Positions 7,690 to 16,913 of a DNA stretch of 64,000 nt are shown here, piece after piece. Position 1 is the first letter of the stretch, and every line of letters begins with the position of its first letter. The position numbers were made by a program, and so were the translations under genes. Where the stretch lies: assembly GCF_009663145.1 (NCBI RefSeq), contig NZ_VKHR01000014.1, positions 33 through 64,032 of the forward strand. Direction: 5' to 3'. The notes under the pieces were generated by a model that saw nothing but the letters and a program-made list of their open reading frames with translations, was not told the DNA's origin and ran no database searches. The DNA is from Shewanella sp. TC10 (GTDB lineage: Bacteria; Pseudomonadota; Gammaproteobacteria; Enterobacterales; Shewanellaceae).

Positions 7690-10230
7690 CTATCGGTTAA
7701 GTGAACTCTGCACCATCTTGATATTTTTTAATGCAAAGTTAGTATCAACTGTTGGGCTAGAAACATTGTTTAGCCATAGGATTTCAATAGTGTGCGTGCC
7801 TTTAGAAACAGCGGGCAAATGAAAGTTTACTTCTTCCCATTGTGTGTCAGATGCTTTAACTACTTTCTCTGACACAACTTCTCCATCAAGCATAGTTTGT
7901 AATTCGAAACCAGGGTAGTTTGAAGGTAACTTTCTGTTACCTGGTTTATTTATAGCATCAAAAAAGATATTGATATTACTAATGTCTGAAGTTGTAACTG
8001 TCCAGCCTATTTGAGCTCCACTTTTCCATACTGAACGTGCTTGTTCACTTTCATAGTATTTCCAAGCCCAATGATCTTTCAAAATACTAAAATTATTAAT
8101 ATTTGTTCCTAGATCTATTTGTTCGCTAAAAGGTTGTAGCTTAATTTTACTTACACCTTGAGAATAACTTGTGATAAATAAATCATCTGAACAAGGAGAA
8201 ATAAGCATATCTGCAGCGCCAACTCCTTTGTATTCTGAGATTAAAGACCAGTTTGTGCCAGCATCGTCACTTATATAAATTTCTCCAGTATTATTATTAA
8301 CCCAGTTAATTAAGCTAACAATAACTCTTTTTTCGTTTTTTGGATCTATGGTTAGGGCATCTATAGCACCAGTTACTTCAAAATCTTTAATTAATTGCCA
8401 CTCACTTGTTGATGACTCTTTTTTATAAATCGCTGCGCCATGACCTATATTGTCAGAGTTAGCTGTCCCCGCATAAACGACGCCAGAACCACTCACTACT
8501 AAGTCATACACGTACAACCTTTTTAATCCATCGTGGATCCAAGTCTCGCCATCGTCCACTGTGGTGTAAACGCCATTTGAAGCGGTTCCCCAATACAATG
8601 TGTTGGTTGTTTCATCTTGATCTAAACCATTATAAATACGTTTGCTGCCGGGTTTAGTGAGTGATTTCTGCCAATTGTAACCACCGTTTGTGGATATAAA
8701 TAATCCATGTCCGTCAATCCCAAGGTAGAGTTTATTAGGTACATTTTTGTCTTTAATTAATGCTCGAGCGTAGCCTTTGTCCCATATAGGCCAGGAGGTT
8801 TCGTAATAAGAAGGGAGACCTTCACTCACTCTAGTCCATGTTTGACCATTATCCTCACTTATTAAAATCTGATTTGCTTTAGAAGACCAAGCGCTGCTAG
8901 TGGCAATGAGTCTTTCAGAATCTACGACGATATTCCAAAAGTGGCCAGCAACATCTTCATCGAAATAATCATCAGTTGCTGTTGGCAAAAGTGATATAGG
9001 TTTTTTCCCTAGCGGATAACGGATAATTCCTACGTCCATTGAAGCAGTGACCAAATTACCATCATCAGTTAAAGCTATAGATGAGCCTACAGTGTTTGAA
9101 GCTCCATCCTTAAAATTCTCACTCCAAGATTGCCCAGAATCAGTAGACTGCCAAACTCCCCAATATGTAGAGAAATAAAAAGTGTCATTATCAATGGAAC
9201 TTACATTAACCGACATGACTTTATTGATCTTGTAGTGATTCCACGTACGGGTAGGGTTGCTAGTTGAGTAATCTAGATTTTTTAAATCTTGTGACCAACT
9301 TTTGCCAGAATCTTTACTTATTAACACTCCAGATTGCCAGTCTTGATACCAAGCAATAATTATACTAATTTCATTTTGGTTATTTAATGTAGCAGAGATT
9401 CTGTGTGTTGAAATTTGTTCATTAAGTGAAATAGATTGTGAGATGTTTAAAGGAGTCCAGCTTAGACCATTATCTATTGATAAAAGTACATCGCTAGTTC
9501 CGACTGAAAAGATATGTTCTTTGCCATTAAGAAAAACAGATGTTAAATCTAAAGCTGGATTTGGCTCTTGTTTACTTAGCATCCAAGATGAAGTGGTTGG
9601 ATCTTCATGGAAAACGTATCTGTTTGAGCTTGTACCTGTGATTAAGTAATTGTCCTTAGTTAATAATAAGCTTGAAATTGTTTTTTGATCTGGGGTTACA
9701 GCTATTAACTGAGCTATTCCTTCGTGATAATTGAAAATTTGACCTTTATTATCTCCAAAATAGAAATTCATAGGGTTTGAGTCATCTATAAAAATATTGC
9801 TGTAACTATCCCAGCGTTTGAAACTCAGACTTGCAGGAAGGTTTTCAACACTTTTCCATGTTTCACCTCCATCTAAGGTAATAGAAATGCCAGTTTTAGT
9901 TGTTGCATAACCTATTAACGGGTTAGACACAGAATAAATCAATGACGAAACGCTTAAGTTAGCTAAGCCAGAATTTTTGCTTTCCCAGTTTGTAGCATTT
10001 ATGCCTGACTTCCATATACCTGATACATCAGATATTAGGTGCAACTCGTTATTATGGCTTAGGATTTTAGGATATGCTCCACCACCAGACCAAGAAAGTT
10101 GGTGCTCACCGTTTTGACATAGTGATATGGTTTCTTCTGCCGAGCAATGTACAACAAATGATGCTAAGGACATTACAACAATCAAAATAGTACTGATTAA
10201 GCCTCTAATTGGTTGATTTGTATCGTCCAT
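7690..10230 (-). CDS. Secreted Asp-box (BNR) beta-propeller protein with C-terminal jelly-roll-like domain
   Basis: 846 residues. A signal peptide precedes CSAEE (hydrophobic core LISTILIVVMSLASFVV, residues about 11-27). At least eight Asp-box motifs of the form SxDxGxxW follow: TLDGGETW, SIDNGLSW, SKDSGKSW, STDSGQSW, SEDNGQTW, STNGGYNW, TVDDGETW and SDDAGTNW. This suggests two consecutive propellers, as in GH74-like and sortilin-like proteins. The last 140 residues or so lack Asp boxes and look like a beta-sandwich binding domain (IGWTVTTSDISNINIFFDA to the end). Enzyme activity cannot be assigned: Asp boxes are structural, not catalytic. It is not obviously linked to the hydrogenase genes downstream. 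The start is supported by GGAG 9 bp upstream. Confidence 0.75.
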   Translation of the reverse strand: MDDTNQPIRGLISTILIVVMSLASFVVHCSAEETISLCQNGEHQLSWSGGGAYPKILSHNNELHLISDVSGIWKSGINATNWESKNSGLANLSVSSLIYSVSNPLIGYATTKTGISITLDGGETWKSVENLPASLSFKRWDSYSNIFIDDSNPMNFYFGDNKGQIFNYHEGIAQLIAVTPDQKTISSLLLTKDNYLITGTSSNRYVFHEDPTTSSWMLSKQEPNPALDLTSVFLNGKEHIFSVGTSDVLLSIDNGLSWTPLNISQSISLNEQISTHRISATLNNQNEISIIIAWYQDWQSGVLISKDSGKSWSQDLKNLDYSTSNPTRTWNHYKINKVMSVNVSSIDNDTFYFSTYWGVWQSTDSGQSWSENFKDGASNTVGSSIALTDDGNLVTASMDVGIIRYPLGKKPISLLPTATDDYFDEDVAGHFWNIVVDSERLIATSSAWSSKANQILISEDNGQTWTRVSEGLPSYYETSWPIWDKGYARALIKDKNVPNKLYLGIDGHGLFISTNGGYNWQKSLTKPGSKRIYNGLDQDETTNTLYWGTASNGVYTTVDDGETWIHDGLKRLYVYDLVVSGSGVVYAGTANSDNIGHGAAIYKKESSTSEWQLIKDFEVTGAIDALTIDPKNEKRVIVSLINWVNNNTGEIYISDDAGTNWSLISEYKGVGAADMLISPCSDDLFITSYSQGVSKIKLQPFSEQIDLGTNINNFSILKDHWAWKYYESEQARSVWKSGAQIGWTVTTSDISNINIFFDAINKPGNRKLPSNYPGFELQTMLDGEVVSEKVVKASDTQWEEVNFHLPAVSKGTHTIEILWLNNVSSPTVDTNFALKNIKMVQSSLNR

Positions 10231-10324
10231 AATAATCTAGCTCCACTTTTAAAATTTATATAGCGATAAAAAGTTATTTAAGTATATAAAAATAAGTAAT
10301 AAATGAGGCCTACTTTAGGTTGAT

Positions 10325-12559
10325 TTATCTGCCTGTTAGCTGTTTTACCACTTGTGCAGGCACTATTTGAGACAAACTATTCAAACAAGCTTGCAGGGTT
10401 GGATCACGATGTTTTATTTTGAACTCACATAATGCATATAAGTGCTGAGGATTCTTTCCGACTTTATAAGCCTTGGATAATGAGGACATTGCTTGTTTAA
10501 CATTTACTTTTTCTTGTGCAAGTCCTAACACATACCAATATTGTGGATTGTCACTTTCTACTTCAGTGGCTTGTTGAAAGTAATTAATGGCGTTGTTGAG
10601 TTGTTGTTGGCGATATAAGTTTAAACCAGCACTGTAACGTAAGACGCCAGATGTCGGTTGATTAACTATGCCTTGTTGTAAAATGGATAAAGATTTTGCA
10701 TCCTCACCTTGTTGTCGATATAAATCTGCAAGATTGACGTAACTGCTTGCGAAGATAGGCTCAATTTCAATGGCTTTTAAATAATATTGTTCTGCTTTGA
10801 CCCATTCACCTTTAGCTATGTGGATATTCGCAAGATTCATCAAGCCAAAACCTCTATCTGAATTGTACTGCTGAATAGAAATATATTCGTTTAAAGCAGG
10901 GCTTAATAATGATTGTTGGCTTGGGCTCATATTAGACCAATTAGCCACAAGTGCTCCTGCTGTTTCAGTTCTTACTGCAAATACTGGGTCTGTTAATAAA
11001 GGACTAATGATTTGCCAACGGTCATTAAATGGAAAAGCAGCAGAGCCCGTGATTGAGCCTAATCTCATTTGTGGATCTTCATGCTTTACGCCGCGCATGA
11101 TTGCTATCATGGCATTTTTACCAGGATATCTTGAGATCCTTGCAAGGGCAGAGGCTCGGATTATATTGGCTTCATTACTGTTCTGAGCTATATATGAGAG
11201 TGCATCACCACTGTTTGGTACTCCAGAACTTGCTTGGGCAAAAGCGATAGCAAAACTGTCGCTTTTTTGATATGTGGAATTAGGAAATTGCTTGGCTAAG
11301 GCATTAACTGCCCATTGGTTTGATTCTTTACTATGACAACTTGTACAGACATTTGGCGTACCAATTTGCTGACTAATGTCAGGTCTAGGTATTTGAAAAC
11401 TATGATCTGCTCTAGGATCAACTTCCATATACACTGTTTTTGGCATGTGACAGGTAACACATTGAGCAGCTTCAGTTCCATCTTGATGTTGACTATGTTT
11501 CGCTGAAGTATATTCGCTAGGTAAATGGCATTGAAAACAAATTGATTCAATTGGCGCTTTGAGTTTAGTGCTGTGGGGATTATGGCAATCACTACAAACA
11601 ACACCTGCTTGATGCATTTTGGATTGCTTAAAAGAACCTAATACAAACACTTCATCATAAATCTGGCCATCAGGGTAATACAAATCTTCTGTAATACCAT
11701 TCAGTAGATATTTATCTGAAAAGTCTTTTTTGACATGGTCATGACTGTTATTAAGTTGGGCTCTACGGCTGTGGCATTGACCACACGTATCTAATTGATC
11801 GCTTTTTTTGCTCTGATTTGGCAGAAGTATCTTTTTACCTTTTACAAAATCCCATGATTCGACTTTAGCTTTTAAGTTACGGTCTAACCCTTTATTTAAA
11901 CCGGCTTGATTAGGAGTGTTAGCCCAAGTTATATGCTTACTAGCTGGACCATGACAGGCTTCACACCCTACATTAATTTCTGACCAAGTCGTGTTATAAG
12001 TATTGGTTTTTGTATCGTAGTTTTTATTAATATTGGTGGAGTGACAATCTGCACACATGTAATTCCAATTTTGACCATTATTAGTCCAAAAGAATTCGTC
12101 ATGGGGCTGCATATTGGGATAAAGATTAAACCAGCGCTGTCCACCTAGCTTTTTATCCCGACTATCCCAAGCAAGAGGAATCAACTGTACCCGGCCATCA
12201 GGAAATTTAACCATATACTGCTGCAGTGGCTGATAACCAAAAGTGTAACTAATTTGGTAATCATTGAACTTACCATCAGGACCTTTAGTGTTAACCCAGT
12301 ATTGTGCGCCTTTTCTATAAAATTTATGTGTTTGCTCGTGTTCAATTAAACTCGCATCGTTGAAATTACCTAAAACTGATTCATTAGATGCATGACGCAT
12401 AGACATATCATGATGAGATGTTTGCCAATCTTTATACTCTTGCTGGTGGCAGTTTACGCATTGCTCAACGCCAACATACTCTGCAGCATTAACTTTATTA
12501 GTGTTAGAAAAAGTTAATATGGCAAATAAACTAAATATGACTAGCTGATTGAATTTCAT
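10325..12559 (-). CDS. Periplasmic octahaem cytochrome c with HEAT/TPR-like C-terminal half
   Basis: 744 residues with signal peptide MKFNQLVIFSLFAILTFSNT. Eight CxxCH haem sites occur in the first 420 residues or so: CVNCH, CADCH, CEACH, CGQCH, CSDCH, CFQCH, CVTCH and CTSCH. A HEAT-like segment follows (about 460-560), then TPR-like repeats (for example GEWVKAEQYYLKAIEIEP, then ASSYVNLADLYRQQGEDAKSL) to the C-terminus. The arrangement matches known multihaem-TPR proteins of respiratory bacteria, whose substrates are mostly unknown. A periplasmic electron-transfer complex is inferred. It stands alone, 94 bp upstream of the propeller gene on the same strand, so co-transcription with that gene is possible. 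Confidence 0.85.
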   Translation of the reverse strand: MKFNQLVIFSLFAILTFSNTNKVNAAEYVGVEQCVNCHQQEYKDWQTSHHDMSMRHASNESVLGNFNDASLIEHEQTHKFYRKGAQYWVNTKGPDGKFNDYQISYTFGYQPLQQYMVKFPDGRVQLIPLAWDSRDKKLGGQRWFNLYPNMQPHDEFFWTNNGQNWNYMCADCHSTNINKNYDTKTNTYNTTWSEINVGCEACHGPASKHITWANTPNQAGLNKGLDRNLKAKVESWDFVKGKKILLPNQSKKSDQLDTCGQCHSRRAQLNNSHDHVKKDFSDKYLLNGITEDLYYPDGQIYDEVFVLGSFKQSKMHQAGVVCSDCHNPHSTKLKAPIESICFQCHLPSEYTSAKHSQHQDGTEAAQCVTCHMPKTVYMEVDPRADHSFQIPRPDISQQIGTPNVCTSCHSKESNQWAVNALAKQFPNSTYQKSDSFAIAFAQASSGVPNSGDALSYIAQNSNEANIIRASALARISRYPGKNAMIAIMRGVKHEDPQMRLGSITGSAAFPFNDRWQIISPLLTDPVFAVRTETAGALVANWSNMSPSQQSLLSPALNEYISIQQYNSDRGFGLMNLANIHIAKGEWVKAEQYYLKAIEIEPIFASSYVNLADLYRQQGEDAKSLSILQQGIVNQPTSGVLRYSAGLNLYRQQQLNNAINYFQQATEVESDNPQYWYVLGLAQEKVNVKQAMSSLSKAYKVGKNPQHLYALCEFKIKHRDPTLQACLNSLSQIVPAQVVKQLTGR

Positions 12560-12791
12560 ATTAAAACTATATTTAAATTGTATTATTCCCAGTCTAAAGT
12601 TTATTTAACAAATAACCAACACCTAAGCTGTGACTATTTGTGAACAGTGCAGTTATTTATGTAAGCGAGTGGGTTGCTTGGCGTAACTTGTCTTAGATTA
12701 GTTGGTTTTAATTTGGCCCTTTCTGTAGTCACGGCTGGACAGGTAAGAGAAGCAATTTGAAATGAATTGTATATCGAGATGATGGAAGTAA
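12560..12791. other. Intergenic stretch without a recognised gene
   Basis: This is the first part of the 384-bp gap between the octahaem gene and the phosphatase gene. I see no ORF with a plausible start and ribosome site and no RNA fold that I can name. The rest of the gap holds the 13-bp repeats and a terminator. Confidence 0.5.
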
Positions 12792-12856
12792 GCTCATGCC
12801 AATAACTTAGGTTAATAACTCATGCCAGTAACTCATACTAATAACTTGGGTCAATA
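12792..12856. repeat. Five imperfect 13-bp tandem repeats
   Basis: Consecutive units read GCTCATGCCAATA, ACTTAGGTTAATA, ACTCATGCCAGTA, ACTCATACTAATA and ACTTGGGTCAATA. Units 1, 3 and 4 (ACTCAT type) differ from units 2 and 5 (ACTTNGGT type), so the array may also be read as a 26-bp higher-order unit. It is intergenic, downstream of the phosphatase gene. Confidence 0.8.
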
Positions 12857-12893
12857 ACAGGGTTAACTTTTTATAACGGCATGTTATTAAGAC

Positions 12894-12917
12894 AAAAAAG
12901 GCTGAAAATCAGCCTTT
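12894..12917 (-). terminator. Rho-independent terminator of the PafA-like gene
   Basis: The 9-bp perfect stem AAAGGCTGA/TCAGCCTTT has a 3-nt loop and, on the minus strand, a run of six T. It lies 27 bp beyond the stop codon at 12944. Confidence 0.85.
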
Positions 12918-12943
12918 AATTATGATGAAATTGGTTATCTCGC

Positions 12944-14644
12944 TTACTGGTTAATGACTTCTTTTAATGGGTATCCAGCAGCGCTAGAAGGTGCATTAAG
13001 ACCTAGGATTGCGCTTAAAGTAGGTGCTAAATCCACAGTAGCAACAGGTCTATTAACCACTTGTCCATCAAGGTTAAAACCTGCAAATATTATGGGTACA
13101 TGGGTGTCATATCGCCAAGGAGAACCGTGTACTGATGCGACATTTAAGCCATCAAAATCCGCTACAAACACATTGGGTTCAAACACAATATAAATGTCGC
13201 CAGAACGGCTTGGGTAAAAACTGTTTTGCACTTTCTGAGTAATCTTGCCTTTAGGTACATTTCCATTTAATAAGTTTTCAAAACTGTAGGCTCTATGAAT
13301 ACCTGAAATACTGTTAAGTACATTGGCAACATCATTGGCAGCTGCGGCTAATGGTATTTTTTGTTTAGCTAACTTCTCGTGATCTAAATTAATGTAGGGC
13401 TGCCAAGCATTAGCAAATATTTTGCCTTTAATCCCCCATTTGGACTTAAGTAATTTAATGTCACGATTATCTTCTAAAGCTGCTAAATCGAAATGTTGTG
13501 ATTTGATGCCAAACTGAGTTAAATAACCAGGGGCTTCAGGAGCACCATGATCTGCTGATAAAACAATTAAAGTGCTGTCTAAACCAACTTGTTTATCGAT
13601 GAATGAAAATAATGAAGCTAATGTTCTATCTAATCTCAACAAGTTTTCTTCAGCCTCTAAACTTGAAGGCCCAAAAATATGGCCAACATAATCAGTTGAA
13701 GAGAAGCTAACGGACAAATAATCTGTGACTGTATTTTTGCCTAAACTGTTTTCAGTAATGATGGTTTTAGCAAAACTTGCTGTCATTTCATCGCCAATAG
13801 GGCTAACTGTTAAAAATGTACTGAAATAGGGGTTATCACTAGGTCCAAATTGATGAGGAAATGTCACACCATAACCAGGCAGCTTAGTTTTCCAGTCATG
13901 GGGCTTATTGTCACCAAATATGTATTGATTAGCGGGCTTCGTGAGCTGCCATTCAGTATTAGCATACTTATCTATCGGGTTTTGCTGATTCCATTTTGTC
14001 ACCCAAAGTGGATATTGATCATAATAATAATCACTACTTACAAATTCTCCAGCCGATTTAGAAAACCAAAATGCTTTTCCAGTATGGCCAGCTAAAGTTA
14101 TCGCGCCACGGTCTTTAACTGAAACAGCAAAAACCTTTGATTGACCGTTATTACTCGCTGTTAGCTCATCACTGAAAGTAGTGGCCATAATGTTTTTGGG
14201 TGAACGACCTTCTACTTTACTGGCTTTTTGAGTTGGGTCTATTTCATTTTTAGCATCCACTGCTGCATTTGCGCTTAATAGTGGGTGTTGTCTATCTTGA
14301 ACGTTATATATTGGCTGTTGTAATTGTTTATCGAACCATAAATTACTTACCATTCCGTGGGCAGAAGGGTGGGCGCCGGTAGCTAAGGTTGTGTGACCAA
14401 CTACTGTTTCAGTTATAGCATGTTGATGATGGGCTTCTTTGAAGTAAACCCCTTCGTTGATGATATAACCAAACCCTTCGTCAGTAAAATGTTGTTGATA
14501 TCGCTGTAATAAGTCGCCTCTAAGTTGATCAACAGTAATTTGGACGATGAGTCTAGGTTGCTCCGCATAAACATTTTTAACGGGTGACATTAAATAAAGT
14601 GTGGTAATCGACAACAAAGACATGAGTGGCAGCAATTTCATCAA
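12944..14644 (-). CDS. PafA-like alkaline phosphatase (alkaline phosphatase superfamily)
   Basis: A 566-residue exported hydrolase with signal peptide ending VYAEQ. The superfamily metal ligands are visible: ITVDQLRGD near the N-terminus, nucleophile threonine in TETVVGHTTLATGAHP, STDYVGH, SADHGAPE and SVHGSPW. Two features resemble the PafA phosphomonoesterases: an asparagine in SAHGMVSNLWFDK and a KDR segment (SVKDRGAITLAG) at the place of the PafA lysine and arginine that bind phosphate. A periplasmic phosphate-scavenging monoesterase, independent of PhoA, is therefore likely. I see no Pho box that I trust upstream. The start may equally be the next methionine (MKLLPL). Confidence 0.85.
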   Translation of the reverse strand: MMKLLPLMSLLSITTLYLMSPVKNVYAEQPRLIVQITVDQLRGDLLQRYQQHFTDEGFGYIINEGVYFKEAHHQHAITETVVGHTTLATGAHPSAHGMVSNLWFDKQLQQPIYNVQDRQHPLLSANAAVDAKNEIDPTQKASKVEGRSPKNIMATTFSDELTASNNGQSKVFAVSVKDRGAITLAGHTGKAFWFSKSAGEFVSSDYYYDQYPLWVTKWNQQNPIDKYANTEWQLTKPANQYIFGDNKPHDWKTKLPGYGVTFPHQFGPSDNPYFSTFLTVSPIGDEMTASFAKTIITENSLGKNTVTDYLSVSFSSTDYVGHIFGPSSLEAEENLLRLDRTLASLFSFIDKQVGLDSTLIVLSADHGAPEAPGYLTQFGIKSQHFDLAALEDNRDIKLLKSKWGIKGKIFANAWQPYINLDHEKLAKQKIPLAAAANDVANVLNSISGIHRAYSFENLLNGNVPKGKITQKVQNSFYPSRSGDIYIVFEPNVFVADFDGLNVASVHGSPWRYDTHVPIIFAGFNLDGQVVNRPVATVDLAPTLSAILGLNAPSSAAGYPLKEVINQ

Positions 14645-14837
14645 AGAATCCTTTTAATAGTACTTTTTGAAGTACGGGTCCGTGTAACCTTAGTTTTAGC
14701 AGAGAATGAAGTAATGATAAATACTGCTTTGGTGTTGAAGATATTTAGTTTTGCTCTTCATCGAAACAAACGAAGTTTACTAAACCCTTTTAACCAAAGG
14801 CTTATTAGTTTTAATTCGATAACTAATCGGGTATGGA

Positions 14838-15677
14838 TTATTGGTATTGTTTAAAATTAAATAACGCTTGCTGGCATAAGGCTAAATTGAGTCGGATAGC
14901 ATCTAGATAAGCAGAGGCTTCATTATCAGATAAATACCAATACCCGGAAGTGGTATAGGGGTTTTGATTGTAAAAAAGCTGTTCAGCTTTAAGTAATTTG
15001 TCTTGGTTCACAAAGGACTGCCATACTGTCAATGGCACTTTACTCAACTGAATTAAGGTATTTAAACAGCTTTCAGTCTTTGATGCTATTTGTGATAACG
15101 ACAACAGCTCTGCAAATGGGTCGTTAATTAACTTTTTTGTTTTTGAAGCGGTTAATTTTGTTACTTGATCACTTTTTGTTAGTAACAGTTCAGGCCAATG
15201 GATTTGGTTTTTAGTCGTTTTTTGAAAAACCTTTATTGCAACCCTGCGCTCTCCAAGCCAATTGTGAACCACACAAGGTAAATGTTCACTTTGATGTAAT
15301 GTGCTTCCTCTAGTTAAACTGGGCAATAAAGACATACGAGAAAGAGATAAATCACAACCCAAACGGCTGAATAAAACATAACTGACCAAACCAGATGAAG
15401 GCCAGCAGTTGAGTTGTGTTTCTAGCTCTTTTGCTACCAAAGATAATTGTAGTGCTAACCAATCACTATGATGTCCTGTCACGACAAAATCTTCAGTGGA
15501 ACCAGCATAAGGTCCATTGCAAATATTGATAATGCGTTCACCTGAGGCGACAGTTCCGTTAAAAATGACAGTATAACCTTGTGTTGCAGCTCGCCATTCA
15601 CCATTAGCATTACCTATGATAGTGACAGTGTTAAATTGTGACTGTGGGTTAAATTGTGATTGAGAGCTGAATTGCAT
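14838..15677 (-). CDS. Uncharacterised 279-residue protein
   Basis: I do not recognise this family. There is no signal peptide, membrane helix or familiar catalytic motif. The N-terminus carries a small in-frame duplication (QSQFN repeated six residues later). The centre has a hydrophobic, serine-rich stretch (YVLFSRLGCDLSLSRMSLLP), and the C-terminal third is predicted helical with aromatic residues (YTTSGYWYLSDNEASAYLDA). It lies alone between two alkaline-phosphatase-superfamily genes, on the same strand as both, with 193 bp before the PafA-like start. Good codon-phase structure over 840 bp argues it is a real gene; function unknown. Confidence 0.6.
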   Translation of the reverse strand: MQFSSQSQFNPQSQFNTVTIIGNANGEWRAATQGYTVIFNGTVASGERIINICNGPYAGSTEDFVVTGHHSDWLALQLSLVAKELETQLNCWPSSGLVSYVLFSRLGCDLSLSRMSLLPSLTRGSTLHQSEHLPCVVHNWLGERRVAIKVFQKTTKNQIHWPELLLTKSDQVTKLTASKTKKLINDPFAELLSLSQIASKTESCLNTLIQLSKVPLTVWQSFVNQDKLLKAEQLFYNQNPYTTSGYWYLSDNEASAYLDAIRLNLALCQQALFNFKQYQ

Positions 15678-16075
15678 GAAGCGACCAAATAAAGATGAAA
15701 GTTATATATTTAAACTATTTTAGCAGTGTTTTAGCTAAATTAATCATGACTTAACAGCTAAGTAGTCATTTTTAGAGATAAAACATTTAGATTGTTACAT
15801 AAGGAATCAAAAGCTCTCAGAAGCTAATAGAAATCAACTAAATAATTTCGATCAACTGGTGAAAATGGTATTCATATTATCCAAAACAAATTGGAGAGGA
15901 TTGTTTCCACTAAATTGAGCCATCATTTTGTTATTTGAATTAAGTTTTGCTTGAGTTTTTAAATGATTGCTCTACATTTTATATGTGCTTTATAGTTAAC
16001 CACATGCATTTTTTTCCAATTATAAAAGAATTTTTACAATCTGACGTACCGTTTAATTAATGAAAAGAGGCTTTT
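15678..16075. other. 398-bp AT-rich intergenic region
   Basis: Region between the divergent 279-residue gene and the ydcH-like gene. It should contain both promoters. I see no repeat, hairpin or operator that I would defend; the ribosome site AAAAGAGG of the ydcH-like gene lies at its right end. Confidence 0.5.
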
Positions 16076-16324
16076 ATGTTAGGTGAGAATCACTCTCTTA
16101 GAAACGAATTTCCAGACCATTTAGACACTATTGCTGAACTCAATAAAAGCAATGCTGATTTTGCCGCTGTACTAAAGCAATATGATTTATTAGATCAACA
16201 GATCCGTGAGCTTGAATTAAAAGACTCGCCTATATCTGATGAATCTATACACGAGCTTAAACAGCAGCGTGTTGAAATGAAAGATAAGTTGTACCATAAA
16301 ATTATGGCGACTGAGAATAGCTAA
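16076..16324 (+). CDS. YdcH/DUF465 family small protein
   Basis: 82 residues, an entirely helical-looking charged protein of the YdcH (DUF465) family. The opening ENHSLRNEFPDHLDTIAELN and the later DFAAVLKQYDLLDQQIRELE are characteristic, followed by a short coiled-coil region with alternating lysine and glutamate. Members are common small proteins of proteobacteria with no settled role. A good ribosome site (AAAAGAGG) precedes the ATG, and a strong terminator follows 34 bp after the stop, so it is a monocistronic unit. Confidence 0.9.
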   Translation: MLGENHSLRNEFPDHLDTIAELNKSNADFAAVLKQYDLLDQQIRELELKDSPISDESIHELKQQRVEMKDKLYHKIMATENS

Positions 16325-16357
16325 GTTACTGAAGTTGTAAGTTAAAACTTAATAGTT

Positions 16358-16393
16358 AAAAGCCAGTTAAACACAGGTTCAACTGGCTTTTTT
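16358..16393 (+). terminator. Terminator of the ydcH-like gene
   Basis: Stem AAAAGCCAGTT/AACTGGCTTTT, 11 bp perfect, 12-nt loop, ending in a T run. The A run on its left side could also let it serve the convergent GNAT gene. Confidence 0.88.
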
Positions 16394-16425
16394 GTGGCAA
16401 AAATTAGAAGGTATTAGTCTCGGCC

Positions 16426-16896
16426 TTATAGATACAATTTCATATCAACTTTATGCATGTCTTTACCCCAACCATCATGTGTTTCAAGAATAGTTTTTGC
16501 TCCATATTTACTAAAAAAGGGCGCAGAAAGATGACTCGCAGCAATATTGATGTATTCAATACCTTCCTTTGTAGCTTGTGAGATTGCACTTTGCATAAAT
16601 AAATGACCAATCCCTAAACCTTGAGCTTTACTGCAGATTAAAATCCAATTTATCCGTTTAGAAACTGGAGGTTTTTCATCTGATTCATCAGAGTTTGGTA
16701 GTAATCCAAAAGCACCAACGACCTCATTATTAATCAAACACACTTGGTAATCAGCAGGTTGTGATTGCAAAAAATGTTGATAGTCAGCCCGTTCATTTTC
16801 AGCAAAATACAATGGACAATTATCATCAAATAGCTTCAAACAAGCTTTTTCATCTATTTGTTGATAATTTTTAAAAGTGAATTGGGGTTTATTCAT
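16426..16896 (-). CDS. GNAT family N-acetyltransferase
   Basis: A 156-residue acyl-CoA-dependent N-acetyltransferase. The acetyl-CoA pyrophosphate loop is visible as SKAQGLGIGHLFMQSAI (the Q/RxxGxG/A motif), preceded by the beta-bulge strand INWILICS and followed by the C-terminal motif INIAASHLSAPFFSKYGAK. The N-terminal half resembles the compact GNATs with an FKNYQQIDEKACLKLFD opening. The substrate is unknown. It ends convergently with the ydcH-like gene and starts 17 bp after the stop of the upstream NPP-type gene on the same strand, so the two may be co-transcribed. Confidence 0.85.
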   Translation of the reverse strand: MNKPQFTFKNYQQIDEKACLKLFDDNCPLYFAENERADYQHFLQSQPADYQVCLINNEVVGAFGLLPNSDESDEKPPVSKRINWILICSKAQGLGIGHLFMQSAISQATKEGIEYINIAASHLSAPFFSKYGAKTILETHDGWGKDMHKVDMKLYL

Positions 16897-16913
16897 GTTT
16901 TATCCTCATTCAC

